This document shows, piece after piece, positions 7,282-15,407 of a DNA stretch of 23,024 nt. The position numbers were made by a program, and so were the translations under genes. Location: the NCBI GenBank assembly GCA_910588745.1, contig CAJURK010000049.1, forward strand, positions 1 to 23,024, written 5' to 3'. The first letter of the stretch is position 1. Every line of letters starts with the position of its first letter. A model generated the notes under the pieces. That model searched no databases. It was not told the DNA's origin and was given only the letters and a program-made list of their open reading frames with translations. This stretch comes from an uncultured Dorea sp. GTDB taxonomy: Bacteria > Bacillota > Clostridia > Lachnospirales > Lachnospiraceae.

Positions 7282-7752
7282 TTAGCACATCACTACAATT
7301 TTCTCCGGCGTTGTTTGCGGAGGAATGCTTCTGGTAGTAGCCGTATAATAAACTAACAGCGTTCTATCTCCAAGGCCGCAGGAGAACGTCTGCCCGTTTA
7401 AAGTACGCACCACCGTATTTCTGCCTACATTAATCTGCAGAGAATTATCCCCTGCAACCAGATTACTGTCGAAATAATTCAAGGCAATCTGCTCATTTCT
7501 TCCAAGAATCGTAATCATCACGGCATTATACTGAGGCGGAAAAATAAGAGGCACAGGAAGCGTACTGTCATAAAACGCCGCGATCCGCATCCCCCGCCGA
7601 AGCATCCTGCTGTTTACCACATGGGTTTCCGGCGTAAGAAAGAAATTTACCACCCCGTCATCGGTACGAAGCGCAATCATCTGATTACAGCAGTCATTTC
7701 CTGAGATATTCATAATAACGCCTGTAACCGGAACTAAGTCTAAATAATTCAT
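7282..7752 (-). CDS. Conserved-looking hypothetical protein, beta-rich
   Basis: I do not recognise this 156-residue protein. It has alternating hydrophobic beta-like segments (LVPVTGVIMNIS, VVNFFLTPETHVV, AVMITILGR), a CC pair near residue 21, and proline-rich stretches, without signal peptide or membrane helix. An OB-fold-like or barrel domain is a guess. The ATG at 7752 is preferred: it sits after GGTGGG and directly behind the perfect hairpin at 7765-7784. A longer TTG reading to 7815 would run through that hairpin. It lies after the TetR gene on the same strand (gap about 115 bases) and could be cotranscribed with it. Confidence 0.6.
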   Translation of the reverse strand: MNYLDLVPVTGVIMNISGNDCCNQMIALRTDDGVVNFFLTPETHVVNSRMLRRGMRIAAFYDSTLPVPLIFPPQYNAVMITILGRNEQIALNYFDSNLVAGDNSLQINVGRNTVVRTLNGQTFSCGLGDRTLLVYYTATTRSIPPQTTPEKIVVMC

Positions 7753-7764
7753 ATACCCACCACA

Positions 7765-7784
7765 GCGGCAGATAGTTCTGCCGC
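7765..7784 (-). promoter_or_regulatory. Perfect hairpin just upstream of the hypothetical gene's RBS
   Basis: GCGGCAGA (7765-7772) and TCTGCCGC (7777-7784) pair perfectly around a 4-base loop. The hairpin ends 12 bases before the ATG at 7752 on the minus strand, next to its GGTGGG ribosome binding site. No T-run follows. It may be a protein-binding operator or a translational control element. Confidence 0.6.
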
Positions 7785-7867
7785 AAAATCCCTTTTCTTC
7801 TAACTTATGAAACAAAATAAAAATCGTTCATTCTTTTTGTTTCTTCCAGCCTGATTTTTCATCCTCA

Positions 7868-8416
7868 TTATCTTTCTACAAATTTCTCAATAGCTCCGCT
7901 TACTTCCTTTGCGTATTCTTCTGGTTCTCCCTTCATTCCCAGATGAATCCACCGCCAAAGAAGCAGGAGAAAACCTCCTGCTGAATAGTATGCAAAACAT
8001 TCTGTTTCCGCCGCATTTTCGCACTCAGCGCCTTTCATACGGCCTCCAACCACCTCTACAGCGACGCGGCTGATTTCGTAATACAGCATTTCCTCCATAC
8101 CGCGTTTATGAAACAAAAGCAGGAGTTCTCTGTACCCATGCCAGAAGCAAAAAAAGTCGCGGGCTATCCAAGCCACATCGTAGTATGGCAGCGCCAGAAC
8201 CGTTCTCTCGTATTCCCGGCACAATTTGCCGAAAAAGGAACGCAGAACCTCATCCTTCTCCTTGTATATACGGTAAAATGTTCGGCGGGACACATCCGCC
8301 CTCTTTACAATTTCCGTTACCGTAATCTGCGCATACGCCTTTTCTTTCATCAATTCAAACAGCGCGTCTTCTATCATTCTTGCCGACTCATTCCTTTGTT
8401 TCTGATGCCCGTCCAT
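7868..8416 (-). CDS. TetR/AcrR-family transcription regulator
   Basis: A 182-residue regulator with the TetR N-terminal helix-turn-helix at about residues 12-58: ALFELMKEKAYAQITVTEIV then ADVSRRTFYRIYKEKDEV. The C-terminal half is helical and would bind an inducer or dimerise. The ATG at 8416 has GGAGG 8 bases upstream. It is divergent from the flavodoxin gene at 8666 across 249 bases, the classic layout in which a TetR protein controls its neighbour and itself. That control is inferred. The ligand cannot be read from the sequence. Confidence 0.92.
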   Translation of the reverse strand: MDGHQKQRNESARMIEDALFELMKEKAYAQITVTEIVKRADVSRRTFYRIYKEKDEVLRSFFGKLCREYERTVLALPYYDVAWIARDFFCFWHGYRELLLLFHKRGMEEMLYYEISRVAVEVVGGRMKGAECENAAETECFAYYSAGGFLLLLWRWIHLGMKGEPEEYAKEVSGAIEKFVER

Positions 8417-8535
8417 CTGTATTGCCTCCTCTCAGTTTAGGATATGCGTCTTTACGGATTTTCCGGCAAGCGCAACATCCTGGCACAAACAAACATGCAC
8501 AAACTCTCTCTTCTGTAGCACTTTATTTCCATCTC

Positions 8536-8564
8536 TTGCTTTTTTCATGATAAGAAGATATAGT
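8536..8564 (+). promoter_or_regulatory. Candidate promoter of the flavodoxin gene
   Basis: TTGCTT, a 17-base spacer, TATAGT on the plus strand, about 100 bases before the flavodoxin start. The -10 is good (5 of 6), the -35 weak (3 of 6). A dyad TGTGA (8585-8589) / TCACA (8602-8606) lies downstream and is a candidate site for the divergent TetR protein. Confidence 0.35.
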
Positions 8565-8665
8565 GAAATAAAACATGGCGCATTTGTGACACTTCTATGC
8601 ATCACACACTGCCGGATATACCCTAATATCATCAGTCTATGAAAACTGACTCAAAGGAGGAAACC

Positions 8666-9229
8666 ATGAATAATACAGCAGTAATCTATACATCCATATA
8701 CGGCTCTACCAAACGCTACGCCCAATGGATCGGTCAGGAATTGTCCTGTCCGGTCATCGAACGGAAGGATTTTTCTCTGCAGGACTTTCCGCGCTACGAC
8801 ACCATAATTTACGGCGGAGGTCTCTACGCAGGCGGCGTAAGCGGCATCAAATTCATCACCAAAAACTGGAGCAGCCTTTCCGCAAAAAAAGTCATTTTAT
8901 TTACCTGCGGCCTTGCAGATCCAGACGACCCGGACAACATTTCCCACATCCAAAACTCCCTGTCGCAGGTTCTTTCCGAAGAAATGCTGACGCGTATACA
9001 CCTGTTCCATCTAAGGGGAAGTATCGATTATCCACATCTGAACTTCCGCCATAAGTGCATGATGGCCATGCTCCGCAAGATGCTCTTGCGGAAAGCTCCG
9101 CTCGATCTGCGCGAAGAAGACCTGCTGTTTCTGGAAACTTACGGAAAAGCGATCGATTTTACCAGCATAGAAAGTATTCGACCGCTCATAAACGTTACCG
9201 TCGAATCCGCCCCCGGTCTGAAAGAGTAG
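8666..9229 (+). CDS. Flavodoxin-domain protein (HemG/flavodoxin_5-like)
   Basis: A 187-residue flavodoxin-fold protein. The FMN phosphate loop is YTSIYGSTKRYA (residues 8-19), followed by the IIYGGGLYAGGVSG second loop. The C-terminal helix-rich extension (KMLLRKAPLDL) resembles the menaquinone-dependent protoporphyrinogen oxidase HemG/flavodoxin_5 group rather than small electron-carrier flavodoxins. The start at 8666 follows an ideal AAAGGAGG at 5-base spacing; an in-frame ATG at 8639 has none. It is divergent from the TetR gene and convergent with the XRE gene. Its last codons and stop lie in the hairpin at 9220-9244. The exact substrate is unknown. Confidence 0.88.
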   Translation: MNNTAVIYTSIYGSTKRYAQWIGQELSCPVIERKDFSLQDFPRYDTIIYGGGLYAGGVSGIKFITKNWSSLSAKKVILFTCGLADPDDPDNISHIQNSLSQVLSEEMLTRIHLFHLRGSIDYPHLNFRHKCMMAMLRKMLLRKAPLDLREEDLLFLETYGKAIDFTSIESIRPLINVTVESAPGLKE

Positions 9230-9244
9230 CCGCGCTACTCTTTC
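9220..9244. terminator. Hairpin containing the stop codons of two convergent genes
   Basis: GAAAGAGTAG (9220-9229) and CTACTCTTTC (9235-9244) are exact inverted copies around the 5-base loop CCGCG. Each arm contains the TAG stop of one gene, so both proteins end in Lys-Glu (or Glu) followed by the stop. On the plus strand the stem is followed by TCCTTTCTATTTTT, suitable for termination. The minus strand has no T-run. Confidence 0.75.
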
Positions 9245-9693
9245 TCCTTTCTATTTTTCCATACCTTTGCCAGGATATCCTTCAATACCAGAAAGGCGTC
9301 CAGTTCCTGATATCCGTATTCTTCCTTCAACTCATCCAGCATCTGCCGCAGTCTCACAGCATAATTCGCGGTATTAACTTCATTTTGATAAGTAATAAGA
9401 ATCGGATATTTCTTTCCCCAGGCGCTCGTCCAGTCAATCTTTTCCTGCACTTCCTCGCTGGTTCTTTCAATGATCTCCTCGATTTCCTTCACTTCAGCAT
9501 CAAATTCGATCAGTTCATCCAAAGACACATGGTATAACAGCGCCATCTGTTTTGACTGACGTATATCAGGAAGCGTTTCATCTGTTTCCCACTTAGAAAT
9601 CGTCTGCCTGCTGACGCCAAGCTTTGCCGCCACGTCCTCCTGGGAAAGCCCGCATTTTTTCCGTGCGTGAAATAAATGATTTCCTAACCTCAT
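9235..9693 (-). CDS. XRE/Cro-C1-type helix-turn-helix regulator
   Basis: A 152-residue DNA-binding protein. A standard HTH_3 domain covers residues 3-58, with recognition segment LSQEDVAAKLGVSRQTISKW. An acidic helical C-terminal region of about 90 residues (EVKEIEEIIERTSEEVQEKI) probably serves dimerisation or ligand sensing. AGGAGG lies 9 bases before the ATG at 9693. It follows the GNAT gene on the same strand by 92 bases and may share its transcript. Its stop lies in the shared hairpin with the flavodoxin gene. Target unknown. Confidence 0.9.
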   Translation of the reverse strand: MRLGNHLFHARKKCGLSQEDVAAKLGVSRQTISKWETDETLPDIRQSKQMALLYHVSLDELIEFDAEVKEIEEIIERTSEEVQEKIDWTSAWGKKYPILITYQNEVNTANYAVRLRQMLDELKEEYGYQELDAFLVLKDILAKVWKNRKEKE

Positions 9694-9785
9694 AAATTCT
9701 ATCCTCCTTGTTTTTGATAGAATCAGTATAGTTCAATGCCTGTAAAATCTCCACCAATTTCTCCGTACAGTTATGCGCGTTTCTT

Positions 9786-10562
9786 TTACATGCCGCTTTC
9801 GGCAGTCCGTTCATAAACGATATATTCATGGTCAAAATGGTAACCCAGCTTTTCCGCCAGCGCTGCCGACCATCGATTGTGAGCGTCCCAGCTTGGATAC
9901 CACCCCCGCTCCAGACATTCTAAGATCAGCTTCGCCCCGCATATGCTGGCAAATCCCTGTCTCCTGCAGTCTTCTCTTGTGTCAATCTCGACCTCTATGC
10001 CTCCAATATACCCGGAATAAGAAGACGCGCCGGATACCGGTTCCCCATCTTTTACCATCACGACACCCAGTCCGTATTTCTGGAAAAGCGCATAATCCCT
10101 GTACTGCCCCACCCAGTCTCTGCACCATTCTGTTTTCCGGCAGCGCCAGAATAACGGTTCGTCTATCATATGCAACGTATATCCGGCAGGCAGTCTGTCC
10201 GCTATCGCTCGCAGTCTGTCCCGGTCAAACACATCCGGTTCCTTCTTTATTGCATAGCGAACCGCCTTCTTTACTCTTTCTCCATAGCATGACTCAATCA
10301 GCTCCGCCCATTCGCCATCCTTAGGAACGAGAATCCCGGCATTCAGCCGATTTTGTTCCGGTTCATACATAACAAGTTCCTTCTCTGGTTTTCCCCCAAA
10401 GAAAAGAAAATCTCCTAACGCCGCCACAGCAGATACCGGGCTTTCCTGGGAATCTGTATAAATACTCCCCATCACACCCTGAAGGCAGGACCAAATCATC
10501 GTCTCCTGCCAGCCTTCAAATAGCGCCGCCGCCTTTCTGGTTTCCTTCAATTTTAAAACCAT
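9786..10562 (-). CDS. GNAT-family N-acetyltransferase (two-domain type, PF12746-like)
   Basis: A 258-residue acetyltransferase. The C-terminal half carries the GNAT acetyl-CoA motif with RRQGFA at 200-205 inside EVEIDTREDCRRQGFASICG. It ends with the LAEKLGYHFDHEYIVYE strand typical of the fold. The N-terminal half (ETMIWSCLQGVMGSIYTD and AALGDFLFFGG) is the domain found in the larger Firmicutes family I recall as GNAT_acetyltran (PF12746), whose substrate is unknown. I start it at the ATG at 10562 behind GAGAGGTG. Upstream in-frame codons to 10625 fall inside the ftsZ terminator. It probably has its own promoter, which I could not place, and may be cotranscribed with the XRE gene. Confidence 0.85.
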   Translation of the reverse strand: MVLKLKETRKAAALFEGWQETMIWSCLQGVMGSIYTDSQESPVSAVAALGDFLFFGGKPEKELVMYEPEQNRLNAGILVPKDGEWAELIESCYGERVKKAVRYAIKKEPDVFDRDRLRAIADRLPAGYTLHMIDEPLFWRCRKTEWCRDWVGQYRDYALFQKYGLGVVMVKDGEPVSGASSYSGYIGGIEVEIDTREDCRRQGFASICGAKLILECLERGWYPSWDAHNRWSAALAEKLGYHFDHEYIVYERTAESGM

Positions 10563-10611
10563 CGTTTCACCTCTCAACTTCTTTTCCGGCCTGCCTGATT
10601 CTAAATAATAC

Positions 10612-10649
10612 AAAAAATCCTCCATTTATCCATCGATCTGGAGGATTTT
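10612..10649 (-). terminator. Intrinsic terminator of the dcw operon, after ftsZ
   Basis: On the minus strand AAAATCCTCC (10640-10649) pairs perfectly with GGAGGATTTT (10614-10623) around a 16-base loop, and two further T residues extend the T-run. It lies 50 bases beyond the ftsZ stop and separates the division cluster from the GNAT gene. Confidence 0.85.
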
Positions 10650-10698
10650 CCTATCAGAATATACTATATGGACTCTGGATCCCGCCTGTGAATTCATC

Positions 10699-11907
10699 TT
10701 ATTTTTTAAAGAAATCCGGAATCTTAATAGACTGTTCCTTCACCTTGGATGAAGGCACCTTCGGCGTATCTAATGTAGGAGCCGTTCCCCCTACCGTTCT
10801 TCTCGGTATTGCCGCGCCGGCGCCTTTTACGGCTGAAGCGCCGCCAAGATCCACTCTCGGCGAATAAACCTGTCTCTCATAGGAAGATGCCGGCGGAACC
10901 ATTGTCTGACGCTGTACGCCTTCTAATCTGGACTTCAGCTTAGAAGAGGTGCCTCCAACATTATGTAATCCCGTCGCAATCACAGTAATCGTCGCTTCGT
11001 CTGCTCTGGAATCGTCATACATTGCGCCAAAAATAATATTAGCGTCTTCTCCCGCAAGCTCCTGCACATACTCGGCCGCATCAGATGCATCCATCAGCGT
11101 AATATCTCCGGATACATTAATAATTACATGGGAAGCCCCCGTAATCGTTGTCTCAAGAAGCGGACTTGCAACCGCCTGTTTAACTGCCTCAAGCGCCTTG
11201 TCGTCTCCACGGCCCTGTCCAATGCCGATATGCGCAATTCCTTTATCTGTCATAACCGTCTGCACATCCGCAAAGTCCAGATTAATCAGAGACGGCACGT
11301 TAATCAAATCCGTAATACCCTGAATACCCTGCTGCAATACCTCGTCCGCCTTTTTCAGAGCCTCCGGCATGGTAGTTCTTCGATCAACAACCTCTAACAG
11401 CTTGTCGTTTGGTATCACAATCAGCGTATCTACACTCTCCTTTAACTTCTCAATTCCGCCAAGAGCATTATTCATACGGGTCTTGGATTCAAAACGGAAC
11501 GGCTTCGTGACAACGCCTACTGTAAGTGCGCCCTGTTCCTTCGCAATACGAGCTACTACCGGAGTGGCGCCGGTTCCGGTTCCGCCTCCCATACCGCACG
11601 TAACGAATACCATGTCAGCTCCCTTAAGAGCGGCAGAAACTTCTTCCGCACTCTCTTCAGCCGCTTTTTCTCCAATCTCAGGCCTTGCTCCTGCCCCAAG
11701 TCCCTTTGTAATCTTATCTCCGATCTGCATCAATGTAGGCGCCTTGCAGAGCTGCAACGCCTGTTTATCTGTATTAATAGCTATAAATTCAACACCGGCA
11801 ATCTGTTCGTCGATCATTCGGTTTACAGCGTTGTTTCCGCCTCCGCCGACACCTACAACAATTATTTTTGCCGCTGCTTCCGATTCGTTTGTCTTAATTT
11901 CCAGCAA
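10699..11907 (-). CDS. ftsZ: Cell division protein FtsZ
   Basis: The tubulin-like GTPase that polymerises at mid-cell and recruits the divisome. The 402-residue protein has GVGGGGNNAV near the N-terminus, the tubulin signature GGGTGTG (107-113) and the T7 loop NLDFAD (209-214) that completes GTP hydrolysis on the next subunit. A variable linker follows, then the conserved tail KIPDFFKK that binds partners such as FtsA/SepF. The start is a TTG at 11907 (MLEIKTNE): a perfect AAGGAGG lies 10 bases before it. The in-frame ATG at 11928 covers that ribosome binding site, so the longer versions to 11949 are unlikely. It is last in the cluster, with its own promoter at 12007-12035 and the terminator at 10612-10649. 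Confidence 0.98.
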   Translation of the reverse strand: MLEIKTNESEAAAKIIVVGVGGGGNNAVNRMIDEQIAGVEFIAINTDKQALQLCKAPTLMQIGDKITKGLGAGARPEIGEKAAEESAEEVSAALKGADMVFVTCGMGGGTGTGATPVVARIAKEQGALTVGVVTKPFRFESKTRMNNALGGIEKLKESVDTLIVIPNDKLLEVVDRRTTMPEALKKADEVLQQGIQGITDLINVPSLINLDFADVQTVMTDKGIAHIGIGQGRGDDKALEAVKQAVASPLLETTITGASHVIINVSGDITLMDASDAAEYVQELAGEDANIIFGAMYDDSRADEATITVIATGLHNVGGTSSKLKSRLEGVQRQTMVPPASSYERQVYSPRVDLGGASAVKGAGAAIPRRTVGGTAPTLDTPKVPSSKVKEQSIKIPDFFKK

Positions 11908-12006
11908 GGGTTTCTCCTCCTTCGTCATCCTTATAATATAAATATACATCCCTTATCGCCCATATTTGATAGACGAATTATACACAGACTTTGCCATATA
12001 TATACT

Positions 12007-12035
12007 ATAATATAAGCTTTTGCGTAAAATATCAA
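12007..12035 (-). promoter_or_regulatory. Internal promoter for ftsZ
   Basis: TTGATA, a 17-base spacer, TATTAT on the minus strand, in the 177-base gap between ftsQ and ftsZ. Both hexamers match the sigma-A consensus at 5 of 6 positions. The surroundings are strongly A/T-rich. It would let ftsZ be expressed above the level of the upstream genes. Confidence 0.75.
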
Positions 12036-12084
12036 TAGCTATTTGTCGTTTTTCACATATTTTGTTGCTACTGTCCGTTCCTTT

Positions 12085-12876
12085 TCAATAATAGCTGCCG
12101 CTGACGCTTCCGGCAGTATACTCTTCCCCTGCCGTATCTGTATCTTCCGGGATATCTTCTGTAAAAGCAATCACGCTGGATTCATCCTCAAAATGCTCAA
12201 GATTCAATGTCCCCTCTTTTCCCTCCAGCTTCGCCAAAATCGGCGTAATCTGAGCCACTTTCTCTGTTGTGACGCTTTTGCCCAGTATTACGCGGATCGA
12301 GCCGAACTGCATTTCAATTCCATCTTTCTTACAGAGCGTCTTATCTGGCGCCAGTTCATAATTCTTAATCTCTTTGGCCACGTTCAAAACCGCGTCAAGC
12401 AGCTTTCCATCCTCAATATTCAACGGTTTATATAGCTTCGTCTCTTTCGCGTCTATCCCTTCAATACAGGGAACTCCCTCTACCTTTTCCCTGCTTTTTA
12501 ACACCACGGTTCCCGTTTTGTCAAAATATACATAATTATCATCTTCATAAATAAAGCCGATAATAGGCTTCTCTTTTACCGTAACTTTTACCGTCCAGGG
12601 ATTTTTAAGCCCTACTTTCATAGAAATAAGGCTTCCTGGCACTTCGTATTCCATAAAGCGGTATTTCACAATTAGATAAAGTGAATTAACCGAATACTTA
12701 TCCTTCTGCACGGACTCTAAAATCACCTTATCTTCCGTATAATCATTTCCTTTTATTTCTACCCTCTGTACATAAAATAGAAGATACATGGATACGGCGA
12801 TGATCACAATTCCAAGTATGATTACAATCAACGCATATAACCTGTGACTCTTCTTTCTTCTCCTTCGTTTCGCCAT
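12085..12876 (-). CDS. ftsQ: Cell division protein FtsQ/DivIB
   Basis: A 263-residue bitopic divisome scaffold. It has a short basic cytoplasmic N-terminus (AKRRRRKKSHR), one membrane helix at about 13-35, and a POTRA domain opening with YVQRVEIKGNDYTED. A beta domain follows with NPWTVKVTVKEKPIIG, and the C-terminus is acidic and serine-rich. It works with FtsL and DivIC to control the septal synthase FtsW-PBP. GGGAGGGG lies 5 bases before the ATG at 12876; the TTG at 12891 would overlap it. It sits directly after ftsW, where many Firmicutes have murG in between; murG is missing here. Confidence 0.92.
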   Translation of the reverse strand: MAKRRRRKKSHRLYALIVIILGIVIIAVSMYLLFYVQRVEIKGNDYTEDKVILESVQKDKYSVNSLYLIVKYRFMEYEVPGSLISMKVGLKNPWTVKVTVKEKPIIGFIYEDDNYVYFDKTGTVVLKSREKVEGVPCIEGIDAKETKLYKPLNIEDGKLLDAVLNVAKEIKNYELAPDKTLCKKDGIEMQFGSIRVILGKSVTTEKVAQITPILAKLEGKEGTLNLEHFEDESSVIAFTEDIPEDTDTAGEEYTAGSVSGSYY

Positions 12877-12902
12877 CGATACCCCTCCCAAATTCTGTAC
12901 TC

Positions 12903-13985
12903 TTATTTTACCAGAGACGATACGCTAAGTACAAGCCCCATTTCTAGAAGAAGGAATACAACCGAAGTTCCTCCATAACTGATAAAAGGAAGCGTAATGC
13001 CCGTATTGGGGATGGTATTGGTAACAACCGCTATGTTTAATATGACCTGTATCATCATATGAGCCATGGCTCCCGATGCAATCAACGCGCCAAATAAATC
13101 TGCCGCATGAGTCGCGATTACAAAAAAGCGCCAAATCAATATCAGAAACAATATCAGGACAAACCCCGCCCCAAACAGTCCAAGCTCCTCGCACACAATG
13201 GAAAAAATCATATCGTTTTGCGCCTCCGGCACAAAGCCAAGCTTCTGCACGCTTTCTCCCAAGCCGCGTCCAAAAAGTCCTCCGGAACCTATCGCGTACA
13301 GCCCCTGAAGCGTCTGATATCCCTTTTCAAACTTTTCCGGATTCCGCCAGATCGCAAGACGCTCTAAGCGATAACTTTCCAGCGCAAGGAAGATCCCCAT
13401 AAATCCACAGCCCAGCGCTCCCATCCAAATAAACTGCGCGTATTTCGGACTTGCCACAAATACCAGGATTACTCCGATCCCCAGTATAATAATGGCCGTA
13501 CTCAAATTACTTGCTCCTACCAGCCCTACGATTGGGAGGATACTTACCATAATTAGAAACATGGTTTTCATATTTCCCATTTTTTTTACGTTTTTTGTAA
13601 CCAAAAACGCCAGAAACAATATCACCGCCACTTTGGCAAATTCAGAGGGCTGAAAGGAAAAGGGTCCTAAAGACAACCATCTTTTGGACCCATTATATTC
13701 ATCTCCAAACAGCATGACTGCAACGGATAAAAGAATTGCTGCCGCATATCCCGGAATTGCGAATCTTCTCCAGATATGATAATCCATACCCGCCATCACA
13801 AACATTGCCGCAATCCCAAGAAGTGTGGCAAACAACTGCTTTTTCAGATAGTAAAAGGAATCGTGAAACTTCACTTCTCCGTTGTAAGCGCTGGTACTAT
13901 ACAGAATCACCAGTCCCATTATCATAAGTAAAAACAGCGCCGCAAGCAGCGTATAATCATATTTTTTCTTCTTTGAATCCGGCAC
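12903..13985 (-). CDS. ftsW: SEDS peptidoglycan glycosyltransferase FtsW (SpoVE-like)
   Basis: A 360-residue polytopic membrane protein of the SEDS family that polymerises lipid II into glycan strands together with a class B PBP. About ten hydrophobic segments are visible. Signature blocks are NGSKRWLSLGPFSFQPSEFAK, where the invariant acidic residue region follows, the NDMIFSIVCEELG loop, and ITLPFISYGGTS near the end. The start is a GTG at 13985 preceded by AAGGGGG. The gap to murD is 17 bases. In Bacillus the same position holds spoVE, the sporulation paralogue. With only one copy in view I cannot say whether this one serves division, sporulation, or both. Confidence 0.94.
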   Translation of the reverse strand: MPDSKKKKYDYTLLAALFLLMIMGLVILYSTSAYNGEVKFHDSFYYLKKQLFATLLGIAAMFVMAGMDYHIWRRFAIPGYAAAILLSVAVMLFGDEYNGSKRWLSLGPFSFQPSEFAKVAVILFLAFLVTKNVKKMGNMKTMFLIMVSILPIVGLVGASNLSTAIIILGIGVILVFVASPKYAQFIWMGALGCGFMGIFLALESYRLERLAIWRNPEKFEKGYQTLQGLYAIGSGGLFGRGLGESVQKLGFVPEAQNDMIFSIVCEELGLFGAGFVLILFLILIWRFFVIATHAADLFGALIASGAMAHMMIQVILNIAVVTNTIPNTGITLPFISYGGTSVVFLLLEMGLVLSVSSLVK

Positions 13986-14002
13986 TTTGGTCTGCCGCCC
14001 CC

Positions 14003-15355
14003 TTATAAGGAATTTACAATTTCTTTAAACTTATCGCCTCGTTCTTCATAGTTGCGAAACATGCCCCAGCTCGCGCACGCGGGCGACAGCAGCACTGCGT
14101 CTCCCGGCTCCGCCAGTTTTGCAGCCGTAAGTACCGCATCCTCAAAGGTGTCCAAAAGAACCGTCTTCGTAAAGCCGCATTCCTTTGCTTCCTCTGCAAT
14201 TTTTTCCTTCGTCTGTCCGATCAGGATAAGTTTCTTTACTTTTCCGTCAAAACTTTCAATCCATTCCCGATATGAGGACTCCTTATCATAACCACCCCCG
14301 ATCAGATACGTTGGACGAATCATTGCCTGAATCCCTTTGATCGCCGCATCCGGATTCGTCCCCTTGGAATCATTGTAATAAGCAACCCCGCGCTTTTCCG
14401 TGACAAATTCAATTCTGTGTTCTACGCCGGCAAATTCCGTAACGGCCTTCCGAATCTTCTCTACAGGAACGCCGTAGGCAGCCGCCATAGCCACCGCCGC
14501 CATCACGTTCTCATAGTTATGCGCCCCCAGAAGTTTCAGCTCTTTTATGCTGCATATTGTGCATTCTTCCGGATTTCGGTAAATAATACGATCCCCGTCA
14601 AGAAAGATGCCTTTCTCTAGTTTACGCCGGCTGCTAAAATATAGAACCTGAGCAGTCAATGTTTTGCCAAATTCTCTCAGAGTCTCATCTTCATAGTTCA
14701 ATACGCAGATATCGTCCGCTCCTTGGTTTTTTGCCACATTCTTTTTTGCCTCTATGTAGGCCTCCATAGTATGATGGCGGTTCAAATGATCCGGCGTTAT
14801 ATTAAGAATCGCGGATACCCGCGGACAAAAATCTACAATCGTTTCTAGCTGAAAGCTGCTCATCTCCGCAACAATAACCGACTTGTCTATTGTACGGTCT
14901 ACCACATTTGTATAAGGAATTCCAATATTCCCCACCACAAACACACTGTCCCGGTCCTCCTTCATGATCTCTCCAAGAAGCGCCGTAGTCGTAGTCTTTC
15001 CATTGGTTCCCGTGACAGCAAGTACATCTCCTTTTCCAAGCTCATAAGCAAGCTCCACCTCGCCAATTACCGGAACCTTTTTTTGCCTCATAAGCTTCAC
15101 CACTGGAAGATCCGTAGGCACTCCCGGGCTGATTACCACCAAATCCAGTTCCCCTAAGAGGGTTTCCGGAAATTTTCCGAGGACAATCCTGGTATTTTCT
15201 CCTCCCCGCATTTTCTCCCTGAGTTCTTTTTCCTGCAGTTTCTCGTTGGCATCATACAGCGTAACCTGCGCTCCCCGTCCTTCTAAAATCCCTGCAGCCC
15301 CGATTCCGCTGATGCCGGAGCCAAATACAAGAACCTTTTTTCCTGCTATTTCCAT
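14003..15355 (-). CDS. murD: UDP-N-acetylmuramoyl-L-alanine-D-glutamate ligase MurD
   Basis: Adds D-glutamate to UDP-MurNAc-L-Ala in the cytoplasm, an ATP-dependent step in peptidoglycan precursor synthesis. The 450-residue length is standard. Visible are the Rossmann start VLVFGSGISGIGAA, the ATP-binding P-loop AVTGTNGKTTTTALLGE, NITPDHLNRHH, the Mur ligase motif AHNYENVMAA and the C-terminal YNDSKGTNPDAA. GGAGAG lies about 6 bases before the ATG at 15355. It follows mraY by 52 bases. Neither murE nor murF is beside it, although murE is often in this cluster. Confidence 0.97.
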   Translation of the reverse strand: MEIAGKKVLVFGSGISGIGAAGILEGRGAQVTLYDANEKLQEKELREKMRGGENTRIVLGKFPETLLGELDLVVISPGVPTDLPVVKLMRQKKVPVIGEVELAYELGKGDVLAVTGTNGKTTTTALLGEIMKEDRDSVFVVGNIGIPYTNVVDRTIDKSVIVAEMSSFQLETIVDFCPRVSAILNITPDHLNRHHTMEAYIEAKKNVAKNQGADDICVLNYEDETLREFGKTLTAQVLYFSSRRKLEKGIFLDGDRIIYRNPEECTICSIKELKLLGAHNYENVMAAVAMAAAYGVPVEKIRKAVTEFAGVEHRIEFVTEKRGVAYYNDSKGTNPDAAIKGIQAMIRPTYLIGGGYDKESSYREWIESFDGKVKKLILIGQTKEKIAEEAKECGFTKTVLLDTFEDAVLTAAKLAEPGDAVLLSPACASWGMFRNYEERGDKFKEIVNSL

Positions 15356-15407
15356 AACTTTCTCTCCATTTAACTTATTCTACTAATCGGCCATATCTCC
15401 AGATAAA

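Noticed and set aside
8432..8632. A 66-codon minus-strand open frame in the TetR-flavodoxin gap
   Set aside because: No ribosome binding site, composition unlike the neighbours, and it covers the expected promoter/operator region.
9773..10324. A 183-codon plus-strand open frame
   Set aside because: Antisense to the GNAT gene, rich in Pro/Ser/Arg as typical for shadow frames.
10563..10625. An N-terminal extension of the GNAT protein
   Set aside because: These codons fall in the ftsZ terminator, and a ribosome binding site supports the start at 10562.
11369..11941. A 190-codon plus-strand open frame
   Set aside because: Complete antisense shadow of FtsZ.
11908..11949. ATG starts upstream of the ftsZ TTG
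   Set aside because: They would place the AAGGAGG sequence within the coding region; the TTG gives the conserved MLEIKTNE start.
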